This document shows positions 8,013 through 16,278 of a stretch of 64,000 bases of DNA, one piece after another. The DNA comes from Leifsonia sp. 1010 (GTDB lineage Bacteria > Actinomycetota > Actinomycetes > Actinomycetales > Microbacteriaceae). Positions within the stretch are counted from its first letter, which is position 1. Every line of letters starts with the position of its first letter. The position numbers and the translations under genes were made by a program. The stretch lies in assembly GCF_031455295.1 (NCBI RefSeq), contig NZ_JAVDSL010000004.1, forward strand, positions 62,001 through 126,000, in the 5' to 3' direction. Below the pieces are notes generated by a model. That model was not told where the DNA came from. It saw only the letters and a list, made by a program, of their open reading frames with translations, and did no database searches.

Positions 8013-9305
8013 TTACGTAAGACGGGTCCTCTCGGTGCCCACGCCGCTCCCGGTAAGACCCCGCCTGTCGCGCAACGCCACGATCCCGATCAGCCCGCAG
8101 AGCAGGTAGAGCGACGCCTGCACGTCGAGCACGGGGACGATGTCGCCCGAGTCGGCGAGGAGGCCGCCGATCAGCAGCCCGACCGCCTGCGCAGCGCCGT
8201 CCAGAGTCGTGACCGCGGCGATCACCCGCCCGAGGGCGCGCGCGGGGACCGTCGTCTGAACGAGCGTGATCTCGCCGGTCGCCGTCGTCACCCCGGGGAT
8301 GCCCATCGCGATGAACAGCCCGGCGTAGACCCACAGCGCCGTGGTGAACGGAGCGAGGTTCCAGGTGACGAGGGACAGCGTCCCGAAGACCAGATAGCCG
8401 ACGCCGATCATCCAGCGCGGTGCCATCCGTCGCGCGAGGGCGCCCGTCACGAGTCCGCCGAGCACCCCGCCGATCGCCTGGACACCGCGGATGATGCCAG
8501 CGCCGGTGTCGCCCGCTCCGAGGTTCTGCGTCACGTAGACGAGGAACAGCACGAGGAAGAGGCCCTGCGCGACGCCGGCGAGCGCGGCGATGCCCGCGAG
8601 CGTGCGCAGGGTGGCGGACCGCGCGATCAGCGCCAGCCCCTCCACCCACTCGTGCAGGATGCGCCGCTCGGCGACCGCCGCAGGCTCGCCGTCCGCTGCC
8701 GGTGCGGCGTCGGCATTCCGCGGTCGCGGGCGCACGAACAGGACGAGCCCCGCCGTGATGAGGTACGACGCCGCATCCGCGATCACGACGCCCGGCAGCC
8801 CCCACAGCGCGAACGAGAGACCGCCGAGCGGGGAGCCGATGAGCCGGGCGAGGCTGTCGCTCACGGCGATCAGGGCGTTGCCGCGCGCCAGCTGGTCGGT
8901 GCCGACCAGTTGCGGGATCATCGCCTGCCGCGCCGGGTTGATGATCGCGCCGAGCACCGCCTCGACGGCCGCGACCGCGTAGACGATGCCCATCCGGTCG
9001 GCGCTCGCCGCGAGGAGCGGCAGGAGCAGCAGCCCCTGCAAGAGGGCGACGATGACGATCGTGCGGCGGTGATCCCACCGGTCGACCAGCACGCCGAGGA
9101 AGCTGCCGACCAGCAGCATCGGGACGAGCTCGACCAGGAACACGGTGGATGCGCCGAGCGCCGACCCGGTCGCCGACAGGGCGAACAGCGGCAGCGCGAT
9201 CATGAGCAGCCAGTCGCCGGTGTCGGAGACCAGCCCCGCCGTCCAGACGAGGGCGAAGTCGCGGCGGAGCAGCGGCGAGCGCTCGCGAGCCGCCGTGGCG
9301 GTCAC
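8013..9305 (-). CDS. MFS transporter (MFS_3/EntS-like)
   Basis: A 430-residue, 12-TM permease starting at a GTG (9303-9305) that overlaps the stop of the ArsR-type gene as GTGA, so the two are translationally coupled. 'FALVWTAGLVSDTGDWLLMIALPLFALSATGS' opens TM1, and 'LVDRWDHRRTIVI' is the loop 2-3 MFS signature; 'NPARQAMIPQLVG' is characteristic of the MFS_3 (enterobactin-exporter-like) group. Likely exports a drug or siderophore-like molecule across the cytoplasmic membrane; substrate unknown. Expression is probably controlled by the co-transcribed winged-helix regulator. Confidence 0.9.
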   Translation of the reverse strand: MTATAARERSPLLRRDFALVWTAGLVSDTGDWLLMIALPLFALSATGSALGASTVFLVELVPMLLVGSFLGVLVDRWDHRRTIVIVALLQGLLLLPLLAASADRMGIVYAVAAVEAVLGAIINPARQAMIPQLVGTDQLARGNALIAVSDSLARLIGSPLGGLSFALWGLPGVVIADAASYLITAGLVLFVRPRPRNADAAPAADGEPAAVAERRILHEWVEGLALIARSATLRTLAGIAALAGVAQGLFLVLFLVYVTQNLGAGDTGAGIIRGVQAIGGVLGGLVTGALARRMAPRWMIGVGYLVFGTLSLVTWNLAPFTTALWVYAGLFIAMGIPGVTTATGEITLVQTTVPARALGRVIAAVTTLDGAAQAVGLLIGGLLADSGDIVPVLDVQASLYLLCGLIGIVALRDRRGLTGSGVGTERTRLT

Positions 9306-9988
9306 GATGCGCCCTCAGGGTCCGTGTCGTCCAGCCCGGCCGAGGCGCCGGCGGCCCGCGCCGCCGCGATCGCATCCGGGTGCCGGAAGGCGTTCAGGTG
9401 CAGCGCGACGACATCGCTGCCCTCGGGCGCATCGACGCGGATGAGGGCGATGTAGGGGCGGATGAGCGCATCCAGCCCCTGCATCAGCTCGCGCAACTCG
9501 CCCGGCGTCAGCTTCAGGGCGTACCCCGTCAGCAGGCTCGCCTCGCGCCACTCGATCGGCTGCTCGTCGCGCTGCGCGATGGCGCGGTGGACGAGCGCCG
9601 CCTCGTCGTCGACCTGGCGGTCGGCGAGGGCGCGCTCGACGGTGTCGGCGCCGATCGCGAACTCGGGATCCTCGGTGCGGCCGAAGGTCAGCCCGGTCGA
9701 CGACGACCGGTAGGGGCGCTCGCGGCCGTCTTCCGCATCCACCGGCTCGACCAGCCCGACCTTGGCGAGCGCGCGCAGGTGATAGCTGCAATTGGATGCG
9801 GTGGAGCCGACCACCGCGGCGCACTCGCTGGCGGTCCGCGGCCCGAATGACATCAAGTGGTCGAGCAGCGCCAGGCGCAGGGGATGCGCGAGCGCGCGCA
9901 GGGCCCGCGGGTCGGTGACCGTCGTGCGCCGTTCGGGACGCGGGACGTCGGCGCCCGCACCTGCCTCCGACCCGGTTGTGAAAGACAT
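9302..9988 (-). CDS. ArsR-like winged-helix transcriptional regulator
   Basis: A 228-residue protein with an ArsR/HTH_20 winged helix at residues about 25-100: 'DPRALRALAHPLRLALLDHLMSFGPRTASECAAVVGSTASNCSYHLRALAKVGLVEPV', in which the recognition helix is SNCSYHLRALAKV. The C-terminal half is a putative ligand or dimerisation domain without metal-binding Cys clusters, so it is not a classic arsenic sensor. It leads a two-gene operon with the MFS transporter (GTGA overlap). Its own start codon lies inside the inverted repeat TGAAA-N6-TTTCA (see the operator at 9977-10018), pointing to autoregulation. Confidence 0.88.
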   Translation of the reverse strand: MSFTTGSEAGAGADVPRPERRTTVTDPRALRALAHPLRLALLDHLMSFGPRTASECAAVVGSTASNCSYHLRALAKVGLVEPVDAEDGRERPYRSSSTGLTFGRTEDPEFAIGADTVERALADRQVDDEAALVHRAIAQRDEQPIEWREASLLTGYALKLTPGELRELMQGLDALIRPYIALIRVDAPEGSDVVALHLNAFRHPDAIAAARAAGASAGLDDTDPEGAS

Positions 9989-10018
9989 GTTTCAGATTGT
10001 CGCGCTGGTCCTCTTTCA
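9977..10018. promoter_or_regulatory. Candidate operator of the ArsR-like regulator
   Basis: Two nested inverted repeats: TGAAAGACATGTTTCA centred on the start codon of the regulator (ATG at 9986-9988, minus strand), and outer 8-bp arms GTGAAAGA / TCTTTCAC enclosing about 42 bp. The position over the start codon and leader fits repression of the regulator-MFS operon; no other use of the repeat is seen in the window. Confidence 0.5.
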
Positions 10019-10063
10019 CGTCAAGCCGGGAATGCGACCGGCTCCCCCGCGTTGTTGACCTCT

Positions 10064-11509
10064 ATGAACGAACCCACCCGAGCGAGCGTCGGATTCCGGT
10101 CCGAACGCGGCCCCATCCTGATCGCCCTCATGCTGACGACCGGGCTCGTGGCCATCGACTCGACGATCCTCGCGACGGCGGTGCCCTCGATCGTGCAGGA
10201 CCTCGGCGGGTTCTCGCAGTTCCCGTGGCTGTTCTCCGTCTACCTGCTCGCGCAGGCGGTGTCCGTGCCCGTCTACGCGAAGCTCTCCGACACCGTCGGC
10301 CGCAAGCCCATCGTGCTCATCGGCATCGCGCTGTTCCTCCTCGGATCGGTGCTCTGCGGATTCGCATGGAGCATGCCGGCCCTGATCGCCTTCCGCGCCC
10401 TGCAGGGCCTCGGCGCCGGCGCCATCCAGCCGATGTCCATCACCATCGCCGGCGACATCTACACCGTCGCCGAGCGCGCCAAGACGCAGGGCTACCTCGC
10501 CAGTGTCTGGGCCATCTCCTCCGTCGTCGGACCGACCCTGGGCGGCGTGTTCTCGCAGTTCCTGTCGTGGCGCTGGATCTTCTTCGTCAACATCCCGCTG
10601 TGCATCCTGGCCGCGTGGATGCTCATCCGCAGCTTCCATGAGACCGTCGAGCGCCGCAGGCACCGCATCGACTACCCGGGCGCCGTGCTGTTGACCGCCG
10701 GCACGACCCTGATCATCCTCGCGGTGCTCGAGGGCGGGCAGGCGTGGGCGTGGAACTCGGTGTGGAGCATCGGCGCCTTCGTGCTGGGCGGCCTGCTGCT
10801 GGTGGCCTTCGTGCTGGTTGAGCTCCGGGCCTCCGAGCCGGTGCTGCCGCTGTGGGTGTTCTCCCGGAGACTGTTGGTGACGACCACGCTGATCTCGCTG
10901 GGAGTCGGCGCCATCCTGATCGGCCTCACGTCGTACGTTCCCACTTACCTGGAAGGCACCATCGGCGTCGCGCCCATCGTCTCCGGCCTGGCCGTCGCCG
11001 CGCTGACCCTCGGGTGGCCGATCGCGGCCAGCCTGTCCGGCCGCTTCTACCTGCGTATCGGGTTCCGCAACACCGCCCTGCTCGGGATGAGCATCGCCAT
11101 CGTCGGCGCGATCTCGCTCGCGCTCACCTCGCTGACCCCGTCGGTGCTGTTCGTCGCGGTCAGCTGCTTCATCGTCGGGCTCGGGATGGGCCTCATCGCC
11201 ACCCCGACCCTGATCGCCGCTCAGTCCAGCGTCGCGTGGAACGAGCGCGGCGTCGTGACCGGCAGCAACATGTTCGCCCGCTCCATCGGCAGCGCCGTCG
11301 GCGTCGCCGTATTCGGAGCGATCGCCAACGCGATCATCGCCGGTTCGGCAGGCGGCGCGAAGTCGCCCGACACCATCCAGTCGGCGTCGACCGCGGTCTT
11401 CGTGGCGGTGGCGATCGCCACGGTGCTCACGATCGCCGCGGGCCTGGCGATGCCGCGCTCGCGCGTGGAGGACGTGGAGCTCGGCCGCGCGCCGGCCGCA
11501 TCGAGTTGA
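10064..11509 (+). CDS. DHA2-family MFS multidrug efflux transporter (EmrB/QacA type)
   Basis: A 481-residue permease with about 14 TM segments. 'LVAIDSTILATAVPSIVQDLG' in TM1 carries the DHA2 motif D1, 'YAKLSDTVGRKPIVLIGIALF' is the loop 2-3 MFS signature, and 'LQGLGAGAIQPMSI' plus 'VVGPTLGGVFSQFLSWRWIFFVNIP' (antiporter motif C and the W-R-W-I-F-xNIP motif) follow. Start taken at ATG 10064 (MNEPTRASVG); a longer reading would overlap the divergent ArsR-type gene. It probably exports hydrophobic drugs by proton antiport. It faces the ArsR/MFS operon, so the shared 75-bp region, including the ArsR operator, may control it too. Confidence 0.92.
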   Translation: MNEPTRASVGFRSERGPILIALMLTTGLVAIDSTILATAVPSIVQDLGGFSQFPWLFSVYLLAQAVSVPVYAKLSDTVGRKPIVLIGIALFLLGSVLCGFAWSMPALIAFRALQGLGAGAIQPMSITIAGDIYTVAERAKTQGYLASVWAISSVVGPTLGGVFSQFLSWRWIFFVNIPLCILAAWMLIRSFHETVERRRHRIDYPGAVLLTAGTTLIILAVLEGGQAWAWNSVWSIGAFVLGGLLLVAFVLVELRASEPVLPLWVFSRRLLVTTTLISLGVGAILIGLTSYVPTYLEGTIGVAPIVSGLAVAALTLGWPIAASLSGRFYLRIGFRNTALLGMSIAIVGAISLALTSLTPSVLFVAVSCFIVGLGMGLIATPTLIAAQSSVAWNERGVVTGSNMFARSIGSAVGVAVFGAIANAIIAGSAGGAKSPDTIQSASTAVFVAVAIATVLTIAAGLAMPRSRVEDVELGRAPAASS

Positions 11510-11558
11510 CGCGACACGCCGTGCGCGCAGTCTCGCGCACGGCGTGTTGCGTCAACCA
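11508..11558. terminator. Long palindrome between convergent genes
   Basis: Arms TTGACGCGACACGCCGTGCG and CGCACGGCGTGTTGCGTCAA form a near-perfect stem of about 22 bp with a short loop, starting inside the DHA2 stop region. The stem lacks a clear T-tract. The core TGACGCRACACGCCGT recurs at 17022-17062, so this is a repeated intergenic palindrome used at a convergent gene end. Confidence 0.65.
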
Positions 11559-11576
11559 GATCGGTCGCGGCAGGCG

Positions 11577-12218
11577 TCAGCCCTCGCAGGCCATGCCGTC
11601 GCCGTCGCGATCGAGGTCGTAGATGTCGGTGCCCACCACGGTCACGGGTCCTTGCACGTAGGCGGGGCCGTTTCCGCTGCCGCCCGCACAGTCAACATCC
11701 GAGGCGATCGGCACGCAGGCTCCGGCGTAGTTGGGGTCGCAACCTCCACCGGGCGCGGGAGCGGGCGCAGGCGCAGGGGCAGGCGCGGGAGGAGGCGGCG
11801 GGGCGGGCTGCCTGCTGCCGACGCTGGTGACCTGATCGACGGGCGCCGTCGTCACCGCCTCGGAGACCAGCTCGCGGGAGGTCTCCACCCCGTCGACGTA
11901 CGTGACCCGATAGGTCTTCGTCTTCACGCCGTTGGCGCCGGCGGTGGTGACGGCCGACCAGCCGACGTCGTGCCCGGGGTCGTCGGCGTTCGTGGCGGCA
12001 AACGGGATGACCTCGTCCGCCGTCTCGGTGCGCACCTCGACGCTCGGCGTCGGGCTCGGCGTCGCAGACGGGGATGCGGATGCCGACGCGGTGGACGAGG
12101 TCGCGGCGGCGTCCTCCGTCGCCGGACGATTGGCCGCGTTCGCCGCGATCCCCACTCCGAGGACCAGGGCCGCGCCGAGCCCGATCGCCGCCCATCCCTT
12201 CGCTCCTACGCGCGCCAC
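11577..12218 (-). CDS. G5-domain protein with C-terminal Excalibur calcium-binding motif
   Basis: A 213-residue exported or membrane-anchored protein. The GTG at 12216-12218 is preferred over the GTG 6 nt upstream because GAAGGAG then lies 7 nt before it. A TM segment near the N-terminus (GWAAIGLGAALVLGVGIAAN) is followed by a Ser/Thr/Pro linker, a G5 domain (about residues 60-130, 'VEVRTETADEVIPFAATNADDPG...'), an Ala-Pro repeat spacer, and the Excalibur domain ending DLDRDGDGMACE, with the DxDxDG calcium loop and conserved Cys/Glu. G5 domains bind glycans or zinc at the cell surface; Excalibur is common in actinobacterial surface nucleases and hydrolases, but no catalytic domain is present here. 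Confidence 0.85.
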   Translation of the reverse strand: MARVGAKGWAAIGLGAALVLGVGIAANAANRPATEDAAATSSTASASASPSATPSPTPSVEVRTETADEVIPFAATNADDPGHDVGWSAVTTAGANGVKTKTYRVTYVDGVETSRELVSEAVTTAPVDQVTSVGSRQPAPPPPPAPAPAPAPAPAPGGGCDPNYAGACVPIASDVDCAGGSGNGPAYVQGPVTVVGTDIYDLDRDGDGMACEG

Positions 12219-12315
12219 ATCCACTCCTTCGGGTCGATCGCCCGAGAACCGGGCGACACCTGAAGGCTAGAGAAGTGAGAACTCCTCGGTATAGCCCGCG
12301 AACAGGGGGCGCGCG

Positions 12316-12957
12316 TCAGCCGGGGAGGCGGGTCAGCACCACGAACTCGTTGTAGGTGAACGCCTTGCCTGCGAAGCGCGGCAGCGGGAACGAGTACTCC
12401 CGCTCGACCGTGAGGCCCAGGCGGTCGGCGAGGCGGTGGAGGCCGTCGAAGTCGGTGAACGCGACATGGGTGGCGTCGCTCGCGTAGCCGCGCTCCTGCG
12501 GCGTGATGAAGAGGACGTGGCCGCCCGGTTTCACGTACGGCAGGTACGTCTGCACCAGCTCGACCGCGAAGTCCGGGTCGACGTGCTCCACGACGTGGGC
12601 GAGCAACAGCGAGTCGAACGCACCGGGCACCGCGTACTCGGTGGAGGGGAACTCGTCGCTCGTGAACGAGGTCAGCCCGCGCGCCCGCGCGATCGCCACC
12701 GACTCCGCATTGTGGTCGACGCCGACGCCGTTGTTCCCCAGGTGTGCCAGATTGCGGCCGAGACCGCTGCCCACATCCAGAACCCGTCCGAGGTGCAGGC
12801 GGCGGATGTTCCAGCGGTACGGAGCCTGCACATTCAGTGTGCGGCGCCACCAGCTCGTGTCCAGACGGCGGAGGCGCTCCGCGTAGTCGGCGCCCGCGGT
12901 ATCCCGGCCCTCGTTCGGCTCCGCGCCCGTTCCGTGCCCTTCGGAATCCGACGGCAT
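12316..12957 (-). CDS. SAM-dependent methyltransferase (class I)
   Basis: A 213-residue protein if started at ATG 12955-12957 (MPSDSEGHG); longer in-frame starts at 13041 or 13083 are possible but would run into the divergent thioredoxin gene. Motif I is 'HLGRVLDVGSGLGRNLAHLG' and motif II 'GVGVDHNAESVAIARARG', followed by 'FDSLLLAHVVEHVDPDFAVELVQTYLPYVKPGGHVLFITP', a clear class I fold of the ubiE/Methyltransf_11-23 kind. The substrate is unknown. Transcribed away from the DsbA-like gene; the downstream region to the Excalibur gene is about 100 bp without a gene. Confidence 0.82.
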   Translation of the reverse strand: MPSDSEGHGTGAEPNEGRDTAGADYAERLRRLDTSWWRRTLNVQAPYRWNIRRLHLGRVLDVGSGLGRNLAHLGNNGVGVDHNAESVAIARARGLTSFTSDEFPSTEYAVPGAFDSLLLAHVVEHVDPDFAVELVQTYLPYVKPGGHVLFITPQERGYASDATHVAFTDFDGLHRLADRLGLTVEREYSFPLPRFAGKAFTYNEFVVLTRLPG

Positions 12958-13076
12958 CAGATGGCTCGGTCTGTCGACTGCATGCGTCCACGGTAGAGCA
13001 CCCGGTACAGCGCCTTCAAAGCAAAGTCCCCCTACGATCATGGGAGAACTGTCCACTGTTCGATGGGATGAGCTGA

Positions 13077-13985
13077 ATGGCAACTGGCAGAGGGACGACT
13101 GGTCCTACCAAACGCGACCGCCGCGAGGAGGCGCGCGAAACCGCCAGGAGGATGCGCGAAGAGGCCGCCAAGAAGGCCAAGCGGCGCAAGATCATCGTTC
13201 AGGGATCGGTCATCGCCGGCGTCATCGCCGTGCTCGCCATCATCGGCGTCGTCATCTTCACCACGGTGGGGACCGGGGGCGCCGGAGCCGCGAACCCGAA
13301 GAACATGGCCAGCGGCGGCATCCTGCTCGAGTCGTCGAGCAAGGCCGTGACCACGCCGGCGATCCCGTCGGGCGGCCAGCCGACGCCGACCAAGATGGAG
13401 CTCGACGGCAAGACCGCGCACATCCAGATCTGGCTCGACTACCAGTGCCCCTACTGCGACCAGTTCGAGACCACGAACGACGACCAGATCAAGCAGTGGA
13501 TGGCCGACGGCTCGGCGACCGTCGAGATCCACCCGGTCGCGATCCTCGACAGTGTGCAGAACAAGAACTACTCGACACGCGCCGGCGCTGCCGTCTCGTG
13601 CGTGGCGAACTCGCAGCCGAACAAGTTCTGGGACGTCAACGCCGCGCTCTTCGCGAAGCAGCCCGACGAGCAGACCGGCACCGGACTCACGAACGCCGAG
13701 ATCCTCAGCATCTTCAAGGATGCGGGCGTCAGCTCCAAGGCCGTCACCGACTGCGTGAACAACCAGACGTACGCCGACTTCGTCACCGCGATGACGAAGG
13801 GTGCGACGACGAACTCGCAGCTGAAGAACCCGACGACCGGCGGTTTCGGAACCCCGACCGTCTTCGTCAACGGCGAGCGCTACCAGGGCGGCTTCACCGA
13901 CGCCGCGCAGTTCGCCGCGTTCACGCAGGCAGCCGTGAAGGACGCCGGCTCGGGCAAGACCATCACCTTCCCCACCGCCAAGTAA
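13077..13985 (+). CDS. Membrane-anchored DsbA-like thioredoxin-fold protein
   Basis: A 302-residue protein. A basic cytoplasmic N-terminus (residues 1-38) precedes one TM segment (about 39-63) and an extracellular thioredoxin fold with the active site CPYC at residues 124-127 and the cis-Pro loop 'GFGTPTVFVNG' near residue 260. The linker 70-105 is Pro/Ser-rich. It likely oxidises or isomerises disulfides in exported proteins (Thioredoxin_4/DsbA family, common in Actinobacteria). Start at ATG 13077. Divergent from the methyltransferase; followed by a strong hairpin. Confidence 0.92.
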   Translation: MATGRGTTGPTKRDRREEARETARRMREEAAKKAKRRKIIVQGSVIAGVIAVLAIIGVVIFTTVGTGGAGAANPKNMASGGILLESSSKAVTTPAIPSGGQPTPTKMELDGKTAHIQIWLDYQCPYCDQFETTNDDQIKQWMADGSATVEIHPVAILDSVQNKNYSTRAGAAVSCVANSQPNKFWDVNAALFAKQPDEQTGTGLTNAEILSIFKDAGVSSKAVTDCVNNQTYADFVTAMTKGATTNSQLKNPTTGGFGTPTVFVNGERYQGGFTDAAQFAAFTQAAVKDAGSGKTITFPTAK

Positions 13986-13997
13986 AGCGAGCTCCAT

Positions 13998-14062
13998 CCG
14001 ACAGCTCCTGAGTTTTTCGCCCGAATCGTCACGATCGGGCGGAAAAACTCAGGAGCTGTCGG
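13998..14062. terminator. Very long near-perfect hairpin after the DsbA-like gene
   Basis: Left arm begins CCGACAGCTCCTGAGTTTTT and the right arm ends AAAAACTCAGGAGCTGTCGG; the stem is about 27 bp with a single unpaired base and a short loop (ATCGTCACGA). T5 in one arm and A5 in the other give U-runs in either direction, so it may terminate both strands. Confidence 0.75.
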
Positions 14063-14120
14063 CTTTGGACGGGGTGTAGCGTCGGGGGCGACAAGGCGAG
14101 AGAGCGGAAGGGACGAGGCG

Positions 14121-14444
14121 ATGGATCGGATTCCGGAGGACGGCGTCGAGGACGTAGAGGTCGGCGAGACGGATGCGGGCGAGACGCCCGGCTGGGCCGA
14201 TCCGGCCGACGGCGACGTCGACTACGCGCTCAACGATCCCGAGGCCGAGGCCGACTTCGCCGACGAGCTCGTCACGAACGACTCGGTCGCCGGCGAGACG
14301 ATCTGGCCGGGACCGGGCGACGGCAACGACGGCCCCACCGGCGGTCAGGCCCGCGAGGCCGAGCCGGTCTACGACGAGCACGGCGACGAGCCGGAGGATG
14401 ACGGCGTGCTGACCGAAGAGGACGTCGAGGAAGAGGGCATCTAG
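14121..14444 (+). CDS. Small, highly acidic hypothetical protein
   Basis: A 107-residue ORF with GAGG just upstream of the ATG at 14121. It is extremely rich in Asp/Glu (e.g. DGVEDVEVGETDAGE and EPEDDGVLTEEDVEEEG) with almost no Lys and few hydrophobic residues, so it is probably disordered. A short segment 'YALNDPEAEADFADELVTNDSVAGETIWPGPGDG' is the most structured-looking part. Related acidic proteins of about 100 residues occur in Microbacteriaceae but I do not know a function. Its last codons overlap the end of the convergent TetR gene by 4 bp. Confidence 0.6.
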   Translation: MDRIPEDGVEDVEVGETDAGETPGWADPADGDVDYALNDPEAEADFADELVTNDSVAGETIWPGPGDGNDGPTGGQAREAEPVYDEHGDEPEDDGVLTEEDVEEEGI

Positions 14445-15028
14445 CCCAGCGCATCCACCACTCCGCGGGCACTCCGCTCGAGGAAGCCGACGATCTCCTC
14501 CGACGGCAGGTCGGTGCCGATCGCGCTCTCGACGAGCGCCTCCTCGGCGAATGCGATCCACGATCGCAGCGCGATGCGCAGCAGCGCGGTATCCGGCACG
14601 CCCAGTTCGAGGAAGACCGCGATCACGCGATCCGCCTGCTCCCCGCGGGCCTCCTCCACCACCTGGCGCACCTCCGTGTCTCCGGAGGCGACGCCGCGCA
14701 CCAGCGAATAGAACGTCCCGCTGTGCTCGCGCACGAAGGCGACGATGCGCTCCAGCGTGTCGTGGAGCCGGTCCAGCGGCGCGAGCCCGGCCACCGGCTC
14801 CGTGGCGTGGAGCATGCTGTCGCGGGCCGTGCGCACGACCTCCCGATGGAGCCCCTGCTTCGATCCGAAGTAGTGGAACAGCAGCCCGCGCGAGACGCCC
14901 GCGCGCGCCGACAACTCCTCGATGGAGAGCTGGTCCAGCGGGTTGTCGGCGAGGAACGCCACTCCGAGCGCGACGAGTTGCGCCCGTCGCTCGTCCGGCG
15001 TCAGCCGCGTGCGCCGGTCGGTGTCCAT
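14441..15028 (-). CDS. TetR-family transcriptional regulator
   Basis: A 195-residue protein with the TetR HTH at residues about 10-57: 'ERRAQLVALGVAFLADNPLDQLSIEELSARAGVSRGLLFHYFGSKQGLHREVV', where GVSRGLLFHYFGSK is the recognition helix region. The C-terminal helical domain is the ligand/dimer part. It faces the DUF6230/DUF6114 envelope operon. The perfect palindrome at 15077-15095 lies between the two, overlapping the -35 of the envelope promoter, so TetR probably represses that operon and perhaps itself. The same TetR-DUF6230-DUF6114 neighbourhood is common in Streptomyces and relatives. Confidence 0.9.
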   Translation of the reverse strand: MDTDRRTRLTPDERRAQLVALGVAFLADNPLDQLSIEELSARAGVSRGLLFHYFGSKQGLHREVVRTARDSMLHATEPVAGLAPLDRLHDTLERIVAFVREHSGTFYSLVRGVASGDTEVRQVVEEARGEQADRVIAVFLELGVPDTALLRIALRSWIAFAEEALVESAIGTDLPSEEIVGFLERSARGVVDALG

Positions 15029-15076
15029 GCTTCGAGACTATCGGCCACCTCCCGGACGCTGAGGTGCCGGATCTCC

Positions 15077-15106
15077 TATTGACAGCCTGTCAATAACGTC
15101 TAAGCT
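15077..15106 (+). promoter_or_regulatory. TetR operator overlapping a sigma-70-type promoter
   Basis: TATTGACAGCCTGTCAATA (15077-15095) is a perfect 19-bp palindrome. It contains a consensus -35 TTGACA (15079-15084), and TAAGCT (15101-15106) sits 16 nt further as the -10. The promoter points at the DUF6230 gene (ATG 15161, AGGAGG RBS). Repressor binding here would block the -35 directly. Confidence 0.75.
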
Positions 15107-15160
15107 CGCATCTGGGCCTGACTGCGCCGACGCTGTCAAGTCCCCCGAACAGGAGGATCG

Positions 15161-15757
15161 ATGAAGTTCCGAAAGCTCGCCGGGTCGCATGCCGGACGGA
15201 TCGTGCTCGCCGCCGTCCCTGTCGCCGTCGTCTCCACCGTGCTGATGACCGGCGTCGCCCAGGGCGCCGTCCCCGTCTCCTTCGCCGTCTCCGGCAGCCA
15301 GTTCCAGATCAGCGCCACCAAGCTCGACGGCACCGGCTTCTCGCAGTACGCCGGCGTCGCGCCCGACACCGCGGGCAAGGAGCACCAGGTCGCCATCGCG
15401 AACATCAAGTCGGCCACGCTCTCCGACCTCTGCCAGGCCGTCGTCACCGACACCCCGCTCGGCAAGGTCGGGATGCTGATCACCGCGGGCGGCGGCGGGA
15501 ACCCGGCCTCGGCCTCCGACCTGCAGATCGGCATGACCGACCTGAAGGGCGACTCCGAGTTCCACAACATCCGCATCGGCGTCGACGCCTCCACCGTGAA
15601 CACCACGGCCAAGGGTTCCGCCGGCGACTTCGCGCAGGACGCGGACACGGTCACGATCACGAACCTCCAGCAGACCGCGTGGAGCACCCAGGCCTCCGTC
15701 TTCACCCTCAGCGGCATGCACGTCGAGCTGACCGACGGCTCGAAGGGATGCTTCTGA
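15161..15757 (+). CDS. DUF6230 family envelope protein
   Basis: A 198-residue exported or membrane-anchored protein with an AGGAGG RBS. N-terminal signal/anchor 'RIVLAAVPVAVVSTVLMTGVAQGAVPV' (residues about 15-40), then a beta-rich domain that starts VSFAVSGSQFQISATKLDGTGFSQYAG and contains two widely spaced Cys (in SDLCQAV and the C-terminal GCF) that could form a disulfide. Some homologues have been mis-annotated as cholesterol esterases, but I see no Ser-His-Asp hydrolase signature. First gene of a tightly packed three-gene operon controlled by the TetR operator. Confidence 0.85.
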   Translation: MKFRKLAGSHAGRIVLAAVPVAVVSTVLMTGVAQGAVPVSFAVSGSQFQISATKLDGTGFSQYAGVAPDTAGKEHQVAIANIKSATLSDLCQAVVTDTPLGKVGMLITAGGGGNPASASDLQIGMTDLKGDSEFHNIRIGVDASTVNTTAKGSAGDFAQDADTVTITNLQQTAWSTQASVFTLSGMHVELTDGSKGCF

Positions 15758-16278
15758 TCGTGGCCCGCGCGCACGCGAACGGCCCGATCGCGACCGACGA
15801 GGCGACGACGGCCCCGAGCGCCCGCGCGCGGTTCCGCGCGTGGCGCCGCAGCCGCCCCTTCGTCGGCGGTCTGCTGACCGCGATCGGCGGCGTCGAGATG
15901 TTCTTCTCGGGGCAGCTCGACATCGGCAAGATCCACGTGCAGCTCGGCATCGAGGGGCTGCAGGCGACAATCATCCCGATCCTGCTCGTGCTGCTCGGCA
16001 TCCTGGTGATCGCGATGCCGGCGCACCGCATCTTCTACGGCGTCATCGCGCTGGCGGTCGCCGTCTACTCGCTGGTCGGCGTCAACCTCGGCGGGTTCTT
16101 CATCGGGATGCTGCTGAGCAGCATCGGAGGCATCCTCACCGTGGCATGGATGCCAAAGAAGGCCGAGACGGATGCGGCGGGCGCCGAGGCGGACGACGAC
16201 GCGCATGCCGCAGGCCCGGCCGCCGCCACACCGACCGCTTCGCCTGCCGCATCACCCACCGAAGGCACGATCGCATGA
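15748..16278 (+). CDS. DUF6114 family membrane protein
   Basis: A 176-residue protein from ATG 15748, overlapping the end of the DUF6230 gene by 10 nt (GTG at 15760 is an alternative). A cytoplasmic N-terminus 'RARFRAWRRSRPFVGGLLTAIGGVEMFFSG' leads to about four TM helices (TM1 near PFVGGLLTAIGG, then TIIPILLVLLGILVIAMPA, FYGVIALAVAVYSLVGV, FFIGMLLSSIGGILTVAWMP) and an Ala/Thr/Pro-rich acidic tail. This is the standard partner of DUF6230 in Actinobacteria; the two probably act as an envelope complex of unknown function. Confidence 0.85.
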   Translation: MLLIVARAHANGPIATDEATTAPSARARFRAWRRSRPFVGGLLTAIGGVEMFFSGQLDIGKIHVQLGIEGLQATIIPILLVLLGILVIAMPAHRIFYGVIALAVAVYSLVGVNLGGFFIGMLLSSIGGILTVAWMPKKAETDAAGAEADDDAHAAGPAAATPTASPAASPTEGTIA

